Positions 1 to 10,800 of a stretch of DNA of 49,673 bases are shown here, piece by piece. The notes under the pieces were generated by a model. It was given only the letters and a program-made list of their open reading frames with translations. It ran no database searches and was not told the origin of the DNA. Origin of the DNA: Verrucomicrobiaceae bacterium (GTDB lineage: Bacteria; Verrucomicrobiota; Verrucomicrobiia; Verrucomicrobiales; Verrucomicrobiaceae); the NCBI GenBank assembly GCA_016795465.1, contig JAEUHK010000132.1:1-49673 (forward strand), in the 5' to 3' direction. Both the position numbers and the translations under genes were made by a program. Numbering within the stretch: position 1 is the stretch's first letter; every line of letters starts with the position of its first letter.

Positions 1-1
1 G

Positions 2-1810
<1,809 letters not shown>

Positions 1811-1833
1811 TCCGCCCGCTCAAACACTCCACG

Positions 1834-1872
1834 CCGCCTCCGCGCCTCAAAAGCCGGAGGCGGTTTTGTTTT
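1834..1872 (+). terminator. Rho-independent terminator after rpoC
   Basis: Bases 1834-1842 (CCGCCTCCG) pair perfectly with 1855-1863 (CGGAGGCGG) across a 12-nt loop, and TTTTGTTTT follows at 1864-1872. It starts 24 nt after the rpoC stop codon and ends 45 nt before the next gene, so it should close the rpoBC transcript. Confidence 0.9.
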
Positions 1873-1917
1873 CGGAGTGATCGTGAAAGAGCGGAAAAGA
1901 CTGTCCGATACCTTCGC

Positions 1918-2697
1918 ATGCCTGTTCTCGACCAGTTTCGACTCGATGGAAAACGCGCCCTCGTCACCGGTGGGTCGCGAGGGCTGGGCTTGGAGATGGC
2001 GCGGGCTTTGGGCGAGGCAGGAGCTCAGGTGATCATCACCGGATCGAGCGTTGAAAACCTCCACAAGGCCTGTGAAGAGCTTTGCAGCGAGGATTTGCAC
2101 GTCACGTCGATCCAGGCGGACCTTTCCAAGCCGGAGGAAGCGGAGCGGTTGTGCGATGTCGTGCTGAAGGAGCACGCGCCGATCGACATCCTCATCAACA
2201 ACGTCGGCGGACGCCGCATCAACACGCCGACGGAGGACCTGGCGCTCGAAGACTGGCAGCGGATCATCGACTTGAACCTCACGCAGGCCTTCATCCTCAC
2301 GAAGCGCCTCGGCGGAGCGATGATTCCGCGAAAATGGGGCCGCATCATCAACATCGCCTCCATCAACGCGCTCTGGCCCGGCAAAGCGATGCGTGGTCGC
2401 AGCTACGAGACCTCGAAGGGCGCGCTTGCGATGTTTACGAAGGCGGTGGCCGCCGATTGGGCCGTGCATGGCATCACGGTGAATGCCATCGCGCCGGGTC
2501 CATTTCTGACCGATGCCAATCGTCGCTGGATCGGCGAAAGGCCCGAATTTGAAGGCGAAGTGGCCACCAGCATCCCCATGGGCCGCTGGGGCAGACCGGA
2601 GGAGATCGGCCCGCTGGCGCTGTATCTGGCCAGCGAGGCCAGCAGCTTCATGACCGGCAGTGTTTTGGTGCTGGATGGCGGAAAGCTGCTTTGGTGA
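1918..2697 (+). CDS. SDR-family NAD(P)-dependent oxidoreductase
   Basis: A 259-residue classical short-chain dehydrogenase/reductase. The cofactor motif TGGSRGLG is at residues 17-24, NNVG at 94-97, the catalytic Ser at about 148 and the YxxxK motif as Tyr163/Lys167 (YETSK). The length is typical of the classical SDR group, and the overall look is closest to gluconate 5-dehydrogenase/3-oxoacyl-ACP-reductase-like enzymes that act on sugar acids or small polyols. The substrate cannot be read from sequence. The gene starts 108 nt after the rpoC stop, beyond a terminator, so it should have its own promoter. It ends only 10 nt before the DapA-family gene, which suggests co-transcription and a shared carbohydrate-acid pathway. 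No Shine-Dalgarno sequence is visible upstream of the ATG. Confidence 0.93.
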   Translation: MPVLDQFRLDGKRALVTGGSRGLGLEMARALGEAGAQVIITGSSVENLHKACEELCSEDLHVTSIQADLSKPEEAERLCDVVLKEHAPIDILINNVGGRRINTPTEDLALEDWQRIIDLNLTQAFILTKRLGGAMIPRKWGRIINIASINALWPGKAMRGRSYETSKGALAMFTKAVAADWAVHGITVNAIAPGPFLTDANRRWIGERPEFEGEVATSIPMGRWGRPEEIGPLALYLASEASSFMTGSVLVLDGGKLLW

Positions 2698-2707
2698 TTT
2701 TTAATCT

Positions 2708-3619
2708 ATGACGAACAAACACGAACTCCGCGGCGTGCTGCCGGTTTTTCAGACTCCCTGGCTGGAGGATGAGACGATTGATCTCGAAACGCTCGAGCGG
2801 GAGATCGCGTGGCTTTACGATGGTGGCGCGAATGGGATCGTGATGGCGATGGTGTCGGAAACGTTGCGGCTGGACAGTGAGGAGCGGGAGCAACTGGCGG
2901 CGGCGGCGTGCCGGTTTGGCAAGGAGCGCGGCGTGGTGGTGATCAGCGTGGGCGCGGAGTCGTCGAAGGTGGCGGAGCGGTATGCGAAGCATGCGGAAGG
3001 CGTCGGAGCGGATGCGGTGATGGCGATTCCGCCGGTTTCCATCGGGATCGGCGAGAGTGAGCTGCTGGCGTATTACACGCGCATCATCGAGGCGATCCGT
3101 ATTCCGGTGATCGTGCAGGATGCCAGCGGCTATGTGGGCAAACCGATGCCGATTGCGATGCAGGCGCGGCTCTTGGACGAGTTCGGACCCGAGCGTGTGC
3201 GATACAAGCCGGAGGCGAGCCCCATCGGGCCGAAGCTGAGCGAGTTGCGTGATGCGACGAAGGGTCATGCACGCGTGTTTGAGGGCACGGGCGGCATTGC
3301 GTTGGTGGATTCGTTCAAACGCGGTGTTGTGGGCACGATGCCGGGCGCGGATTTGATTCGCGGCCTCGTGCCACTTTGGAAGGCGCTGGAGGCTGGTGAT
3401 GCCGAGAAGGCGGATCGCATTCATGGGCCGCTTTCGGCGCTGATTTCGATGCAGACGAGCCTCGACGGCTTTTTAGCGGTGGAGAAGCATTTGCTGAAGC
3501 GGCAGGGCATCTTCAAAAACACGCTCGTGCGTGGTCCGGTGGGCTTCAGGCTCGATGCGGAGACGACACACGAGGTCGAGAGGCAGTTTGATCGGATGAT
3601 CGCCGCGGCGGAGTCGTGA
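2708..3619 (+). CDS. Dihydrodipicolinate synthase (DapA)-family lyase/aldolase
   Basis: A 303-residue TIM-barrel protein of the DapA/NAL class I aldolase family, expected to be cytoplasmic. The Schiff-base lysine is Lys167 in RYKPEAS. The region that carries the catalytic Tyr in true dihydrodipicolinate synthase (YNVPxRTG) reads VQDASGYVG here (residues 136-144), so the Tyr appears replaced by Gln. That argues against lysine biosynthesis and for another keto-acid aldolase or dehydratase reaction. The family fold is otherwise recognisable (GVLPVFQTPW near the N terminus, GANGIVMAMVSET, AIPPV). It sits 10 nt downstream of an SDR gene; such SDR plus DapA-like pairs are common in sugar-acid catabolism, which is inference here. 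No ribosome-binding site is evident before ATG 2708. Confidence 0.88.
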   Translation: MTNKHELRGVLPVFQTPWLEDETIDLETLEREIAWLYDGGANGIVMAMVSETLRLDSEEREQLAAAACRFGKERGVVVISVGAESSKVAERYAKHAEGVGADAVMAIPPVSIGIGESELLAYYTRIIEAIRIPVIVQDASGYVGKPMPIAMQARLLDEFGPERVRYKPEASPIGPKLSELRDATKGHARVFEGTGGIALVDSFKRGVVGTMPGADLIRGLVPLWKALEAGDAEKADRIHGPLSALISMQTSLDGFLAVEKHLLKRQGIFKNTLVRGPVGFRLDAETTHEVERQFDRMIAAAES

Positions 3620-3672
3620 TGGCGGAGCAAATCTCGAATTTCCAAGCGCTGTTTTCACGCCACTAGTGCGTG

Positions 3673-4797
3673 ATGACTGACAAGAAAACGCCGCAATCCC
3701 TCCTCGGCATGACGCCGGGGGAGGTGGAGGCTTTGATCAAGGAGATGGGCGAGCCGGGTTTCCGGGCGAAGCAGGTGGTGGAGTGGACGTTTGTGCGTCG
3801 CGTGGCGGACATCGAGGCGATGACGAACCTGCCGAAGGCACTGCGGGAGCGGCTGAAGGAGCAGCTGGTGACGCGGACGATGAGCATCGCCACGGTGAGC
3901 GGCTCGGCGGACACGACGCGGAAGTTTTTGCTGAAGCTGCACGACGGTCGCTATGTCGAAACGGTGCTCATTCCGGCGAATCCGGCGCTTTACGGCGGCA
4001 AATCGGACCGGCGGACATTGTGTGTGTCGAGTCAGGTGGGCTGTGCGTATGACTGCAAGTTCTGCGCGAGCGGGCTGGCGGGCTTCACGCGGAATCTGAC
4101 GGCCGGAGAGATCGTGGAGCAGATCGTGCAGGTGGAGGCGCACACGGGCGAGCGGGTGGACAATCTGGTCTTCATGGGCATGGGAGAGCCGCTGGCGAAC
4201 TTTTCGAACCTCGTGAAGGCCATCGAGATCCTGAACGCGGAGTGGGGCATCGGCATCGGGGCCCGGCACATGACGGTGAGCACGAGCGGGCTGGCTCCAC
4301 AGATCCAAAAGCTGGCGGATTTCCCGCTGCAGATCCGCCTAGCCATCTCGCTGCATGGGGCGAGCGACCCAGTGCGGGATCAAATCATGCCGGTGAACCG
4401 CAAGTACCCGCTGGCGGAGCTTTTTGAGGCGCTGGAGGCCTGGAATGCGAAGCGGAAGCAGTTTTTGACTTTCGAATTCATCCTGATTGAGGAGGTCAAT
4501 GACAGCCTCGACCAGGCTCGCCTGCTGGCGAAGCGGGCACGGAGCGTGAACGCGAAGGTGAACCTCATTCCCTACAACACGGTGGACGGTCTGCCGTGGA
4601 AGCGGCCGTCCGAGCAGCGGCAGGAGGCCTTTTTGGAAGTGCTGACCTCCGCCGGGGTGACGGCCACGCTGCGGCGGGAGAAGGGTCACGACATTGCAGC
4701 GGCCTGCGGGCAGCTCCGGCTGAAGCAGGAAACGAGCGAGGGGATCATCGAATCGCCCATCCCGGAGAAGAGGATCACGATTGGGTCAGGGAATTGA
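3673..4797 (+). CDS. rlmN: Dual-specificity 23S rRNA (A2503)/tRNA (A37) C2 methyltransferase RlmN
   Basis: A 374-residue radical-SAM methyltransferase. The 4Fe-4S ligands are Cys124, Cys128 and Cys131 in GCAYDCKFC (CX3CX2C). The conserved upstream Cys is Cys117 (TLCVSSQ) and the methyl-carrying C-terminal Cys is Cys345 in DIAAACGQL, matching the two catalytic cysteines of E. coli RlmN. Other family motifs seen are GMGEPLANF, MTVSTSG, AISLHG and LIPYN. It methylates carbon 2 of A2503 in 23S rRNA using SAM. ATG 3673 is chosen; an in-frame GTG lies one codon upstream at 3670. Its end overlaps a candidate promoter for the next gene. Function is certain by motif. Confidence 0.97.
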   Translation: MTDKKTPQSLLGMTPGEVEALIKEMGEPGFRAKQVVEWTFVRRVADIEAMTNLPKALRERLKEQLVTRTMSIATVSGSADTTRKFLLKLHDGRYVETVLIPANPALYGGKSDRRTLCVSSQVGCAYDCKFCASGLAGFTRNLTAGEIVEQIVQVEAHTGERVDNLVFMGMGEPLANFSNLVKAIEILNAEWGIGIGARHMTVSTSGLAPQIQKLADFPLQIRLAISLHGASDPVRDQIMPVNRKYPLAELFEALEAWNAKRKQFLTFEFILIEEVNDSLDQARLLAKRARSVNAKVNLIPYNTVDGLPWKRPSEQRQEAFLEVLTSAGVTATLRREKGHDIAAACGQLRLKQETSEGIIESPIPEKRITIGSGN

Positions 4798-4799
4798 GC

Positions 4800-4843
4800 T
4801 TGTAAATTCATTAGGATTGCCATATTTTCTAGAAATTGGCATT
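4800..4843 (+). promoter_or_regulatory. Candidate promoter with dyad upstream of the first giant secreted-protein gene
   Basis: An AT-rich stretch in GC-rich surroundings lies between rlmN and ATG 4847. TTGTAA (4800-4805) and TATTTT (4823-4828) are separated by 17 nt and each matches 4 of 6 sigma-70 consensus bases. TTGCCA at 4818-4823 and TGGCA at 4837-4841 flank the palindrome TTTCTAGAAA, so the element has dyad symmetry and could be an operator. If used, the transcript leader would be only about ten bases long. Confidence 0.35.
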
Positions 4844-4846
4844 CTG

Positions 4847-7800
4847 ATGACCCTTTTCCCTCGTAAACTTTGGCTGTTCGGCTGGCTGGTGACGCTCGTT
4901 TGGAGCTTCGCGGCCGGGGAAGTGCGTGCGGATGTGGCACTGGGCAATGTGGTTTACCGGGACCAAAACGCGAATTTCCGCTTCGACTTCGGCGAGGGAG
5001 TGGCGGGGGTCACGGTGCAGCTTTTCGGTGAAAACGATGATCCGCTGACGGCGCAGCCGGTGGCTTCGACGATGACGGGTGATGATGGCTCGTTCCTGCT
5101 ACCACCGGTGCCGGATGGCAGCTACATCGCCGTCATTCCCTCCTACGAGTTTGGCCAGGAGGGCCATCTGCGAGGGGCGCTGAGCCTGCCTGGGGTGACG
5201 GGCTACTCGACGGATGACGATGTGGGCGAGGATGGCTTTGACGATCCCGATCCGGCCGCCAACGGCATTCGCACGCCGACCATCACGCTGATCACCGGCG
5301 GAGCTCCGGGGGCGCTGACATCGGAAACCGGCTACCTTTCGGAGACCGATGATGCCCAAGACACAGATGTGGACCTCACGCTCGACTTCGGCTTCTACAA
5401 GCCGGTGGCGGTGGGGAATCTGGTGTTCGCGGACATGAACTCGAACGGCCAGGCGGATGCGGGCGAAGGCATCCCGGGCGTGCTGGTAAGCCTTTACCTG
5501 GGCTCGCAGGACGTGGAAACGGAGGTGCCGTATCTGGAGACACGCACGGATTCGCAGGGTCGCTTCCTGTTTGAGGATCTGATCGAAGGGGACTACCGCC
5601 TCATGATTCCGGCCATCGAGTTTCAAGCGGGCAAACCGCTTTCCGGTGGCACGCCGATGAGCGGGGCGTCGCCGCTCACGGATGATGACACGGGTGAGGA
5701 CTCCGCGATGTCGCTGTTGGCGGGGGTGGTGACGGATGCCTTCAATCTCACGGCTGGCAGTGCGCCGACGGCGGCGACGGGCGAGACGGGTCTGTTTGCG
5801 GATTCGGACGATTTGACGAGTGACAGCTCGACGGACCTGACGCGGGATTTTGGCTTCACGTTTGAGGCTGGCAAGGCGGCGGTGGGGAATCTGGTCTTCG
5901 TCGATGACAACGGAAACAACGTCGCGGACGAGGGCGAAGGTCGTGACGACGTGGTGGTGATGCTGTTTGCCGAAAACGGCACGGTGCCGCTGGCCCAGCG
6001 CATCACCTCAGGCGGCGGGAAGTTCCTCTTCGAGAATCTGACGCCCGGTCGCTATTTCCTGCACATCCCGCCGAGCGAGTTCAGGCTCGATAAACGGCTC
6101 TACGCCACGCTGTCGATGACCGGCACGGTTTCGGGGGATGACGATGCGGGCGAAGATGGCATCGATGCGGTCAATCCGCTGCTCACGGGCGTTTCGACGG
6201 CCGTTTTTGATCTCGCGGCCACGGGCATGCCGACGGCGGAAACAGGCCTCGGCGGCTCCAGCGATGACTTCCGCGATGGCGCTGTCGATTTGACGCGTGA
6301 CCTTGGCTTCACGATGACGGCCTACGATCCCGTGGGCGTGGGCAATGCGGTCTTCAAAGACAAAAACGGCAACAACCGCATGGATGCCTCTGAAGGCGTG
6401 GAAGGCGTGATTGTGCAGCTTTTCACCGCGGGCAGTGATCCGCAGACGGATGCGCCGCTCGGCGTGCGCACGACAGATCCCGAGGGCTTGTTCCTCTTCG
6501 ATGGTTTGATGCCGGGAAGCTACTTCCTGCATGTTCCGGGTTCGATGTTTGGCACGTCCATGCCGCTGCAACTCACGACCTCGCTAGCGGGTTGGGGCCT
6601 CGACAATGGTCAGGACGATAGCACGGATGAAAATGGCTCGGACGCTGCTGATCCGGCGGCCACCGGAGTGAGCACTCGCACGATCCAGCTCACGGCGGAC
6701 TTTGAACCGACGGATGCGAATGGCGAGGATGGCATCGGTGCGTCGAATGACAATGGTGACGACAACAACATCGACCTTACCGTGGACTTTGGTTTCAGCG
6801 GCGGTTGTCCGGCGATCGGAATCACGCCGCTGGTGAGCACCTTTCCGGATGGTCGCGTGGGCGTGGCCTACTCGCAGCAGCTCACGGTGAGCGGTGGGAC
6901 GGGGCCTTACACCTGGACGTGGCGTGCGGCGACGCTGGCCGGGCTGCCTCAAGGCCTCAGCATCGACAACACGGGGCTTGTTTCCGGCACGCCGGTCAAT
7001 TCCTCGAACCATTCACTCATCGTGCGTGTGACCGATTCGCAGGGCTGCTTCAGCGAGCTCACGCGTGACTTCAACATCGCCAGCCCGCTCAGTCCGCTGA
7101 AGGTGGGCAATCTCGTTTTTGCCGATGCGAACTTGAACGGTCATTTCGATGCCGGTGAAGGTGTCGATGGCGTGACGGTGCAGATGTTTGCGGCGGGCGC
7201 TGATCCTTCGTTTGCCACGCCGGTGATGGAGCAGGTCACAAGCAATGGCGGGCGCTTCCTCTTCACGGATGTGACGGCGGCGAACTACTTCCTGCACGTC
7301 CCGGCGAATGAGTTTGGCAATCAGGGACAGCTCCGCGCGATGGTTTCGATGCCGGGAGCCGGGGCGTTGAATTCGACGCTGGATGATGATGTGGATGAAA
7401 ATGGCACCGATGCGCTGATTCCGTCAGTTTATGGCATCAGCACACCGATCTTCTCGATGACGCTGAATGCGGAGCCGACCGGTGAGAGCGGTTTCGATGG
7501 CACGAGCGATGACGCGGATGATGCGAACGCGGACCTGACGCAGGATTTGGGCTTCCAGCCATCGTGCAGCGGTGTGGCGATCTCGTCGCCGCCAAATGCG
7601 ACCTTCCGCGTGGCCTATTCGCAGCAGCTCGCGGCGAGTGGTGGCAGTGCGCCGTATGTTTACACGCTGGTGGGCACTTTGCCGCCGGGCCTGCTCATGA
7701 ACACGAGCGGCCTCATCTCCGGCACACCGACGGCGGCGGGCAGTTACAGCTTTGAAGTCGATGTGACGGGTGTCGATGAATGCGTGAAACGCGTGCCGCT

Positions 7801-10800
7801 GACGCTGGTGGTGGATCAAGGGCTGGGCGTCGGAAACCTCATCTATCTCGATGACAACGAAAACGATGCCTTTGATGCCGGTGAAGGTCTTTCCGGCGTG
7901 CTGGTGCAGCTTTTCCCGGAAGGCGCGGATGCGCAGACGGCGGTGCCGCTCGCCACACGCACCTCGGGCACGGGTGGCTTCTATCTCTTCACGGGACTCA
8001 CGGCGGGTCGCTACTTCCTGCATGTGCCGAAGGAGGAGTTTGCTCTCGGCAGGCCGCTGAATGGCAAAATGAGTGTTCGCGGTGCTGGAACGGATAATGG
8101 CCTCGATGACCAGCTCGATGAAAACGGGCTCGATGCGGTCGATCCGACGCTCACAGGCGTTTCGACGGCCGTTTTCGAACTCAGCGCCGGGCTGGAGCCG
8201 ACGGATGAATCGCAGGCGGGCACGCAGTTTGGCGAGTTCGGGCAAGGAGCGGCACAGGATGCGACTGTGGATGCGAACTTTGACCTGACGATGGACTTTG
8301 GTTTCACGCGGAATTGCCCGTTGATCACGCTCACGCCCTCCACGCTGCCTTCGATCATGGCGGGTGATCCGATTGACCAGAGCTTCTTCGCCTCCGGCGG
8401 CACCTTCCCCTACACCTGGACGACGACATTGAATCTGCCGGAAGGTCTCACGCTGAGTTCCGCGGGTCGTTTGACCGGCACGCTTCGCCTTCCGGGGAAT
8501 TACGAGCTGCGACTGCGGGCCACGGATTTCTACGGCTGCAAGGCGGACATCACGGTGATGCAGGAGGTGACGGTCGAAGTGCCGCTTTCGGTCGGAAACC
8601 TGATTTTCATCGACCAGAACCGCAACGGCCGTGCCGATGAGGGCGAGGGCGTGCCGAACGTGATCGTGCAGCTTTTCCAGCTGGGCATGAATCCGCTCGT
8701 GGCATCGCCAGTCGTGGCACCTGTGACCACAGATGCCGACGGTCGCTATCTCTTCTCTGAGCTTGGTGAGGGCAGCTTCTTTGTGCATGTGCCGACCTCG
8801 CAGTTCCTCGAAGGCGGGCCGTTGTATCAGCACATCTCGATTCCGGGTGCGGGCACCGACAACGGCCAAGATGATGATTTGGGCGAAAATGGGGTCGATA
8901 CCGCGCTGCCGGGCAGTTTTGGCATTTCGAGCACCGTTTTCACTCTCACCGTGGATGGTGAGCCGACGAATGCTGGCACGGAAACGGGTCTCGGTAATGA
9001 TGACGACCTCGGCATGGACAACGATGGCGACATGACCATCGACCTCGGCTTTGTGCCGCTGCCGCCGCAGGGCCTGACGGTGGGTAATCTGGTCTATGTC
9101 GATACCGATGGCGACACGCGGCCGGATGCGGGCGAGGGCAAGGATGGCGTGACGGTGCAGGTTTTCCGCCAAGGCGATAATCCGCTGTTCGTCGGAGCCT
9201 TGCAGACGCAGGTGACGAGTGGCGGCGGCTTCTATCGCTTCACGGGTTTGGAGCCGGGGAACTACTTTGTGCATGTGCCGCCGTCGAATTTCCAGCCCGG
9301 TGGCGTGCTGGTCTCTCATGTGAGCGTGGCGGGCTTCGGTCTGGATACCGGTGCGGATGACAATGTGGACGAAAACGGCGTCGATGCGCCCACACCGTCG
9401 TCCACGGGCGTGTCGTCGATGTTCTTCAATCTCGCCTACTACCTCGAGGCGAAGGATTCGACGACGGAGATCGGCACCGGTGCGGCGAATGACAACGCGG
9501 ATGATCCGAATGGCGACATGACGATCGACTTCGGCTTCCGCGTGGTGTGCCCGACGATCACGATTTCGCCCGCCAGCGGCTCGTATAACACCATGCAGTC
9601 CGTGCCAGTGTCGGAGACCTTCTCCGCATTGGGCGGCACGGCACCTTACACGTTTGAGGCGGTGGGTTCGCTACCTGCCGGCCTTGCTTTGAGTAGTGGT
9701 GGGGTGATCTCCGGCACGCCGACGACTCCCGGCTCGGTGAGCTTTGGCGTGAAGGCCACGGATTCGCATGCCTGCACGGCCACGGTGAACATCACTCTGA
9801 TCATTGACCCGGCACCTGCGGGCACGAGCGTGGGCAATCTGGTCTTCATCGACCGCAACTCGAACGGCTTCGCGGACAGCGGCGAGGGCGTGGCGGGTGT
9901 GACAGTGAATTTGAAAACCTCCGCCGGTGCGCAGGTGTCGAGCACTTCGACGAATGGCAGCGGCATCTACGGCTTCACCGATGTGTCACCGGGCACCTAC
10001 TACCTCGAAATCCCCGCGGCGATGTTTGCCACCACGGCTCCGCTCGGCGGCATGAAGTCGATGGCGGGTGTGGCTCCGGGTGATGACAACGTGAGCGAGG
10101 ATGGCATCGACGCGGCCGATCCTCGCGTGACGGGCGTGCGCACGGCGGACTTCACGCTGGCCATCGGCACGGCTCCGACGAGCACGACGGGAGAGACGGG
10201 TTTCGAAAACGGCACCGATGATGAGCGTGATCCCTTTACCGATCTCACGCTCGACCTTGGCTTCACGAATGTGCTGCCGCGCACCTTTGCCCTTTGGCAG
10301 GTGGAGAATGGGCTGAATGGTCAAAATGGTCCGAACGACAACCCGGATGGGGATCGCAACTCGAACCTGATGGAGTTCGCGCTAGGTCAAAGCGGTGGCA
10401 GCAGCGTGGAAGATCCGCAGTTCCCCGGTTTCTACATTGAGCGCAGCTTGGCGGGCACGCTGGACGCGGTCGTTTGCCGTCGTGCCGGTGGTGTGCAGGG
10501 TCTGATTTATGCCGTGGAGGCCAATCTGGCGAGCGTGTGGACGCCGCTGACGATCACACCGGTGGTGACGCCAAAGACGAATGGTCTGGAAGAGGTGCGC
10601 CTGGCGAATATCGAAGCGGATTCACTGCTCACTGGTCTCGATGGCGGCGAGGTGCGCCTGCGGGTGGCTTTGGACGCGGATAACAACGGCACGCCGGAGG
10701 CTGAGGCGGTGACGCCGGTGTGGAATTGGAAGCGTCGCTCGCTGCCGCAGCGTCCGCAGACTTTCTGCATGCCGCTGGTGCGCAAAGATGTCTTCACGGG

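Noticed and set aside
4781..4846. TTG start at 4781 for the 2,275-aa protein
   Set aside because: It would overlap rlmN and put 22 residues before the signal peptide; ATG 4847 starts the signal peptide directly.
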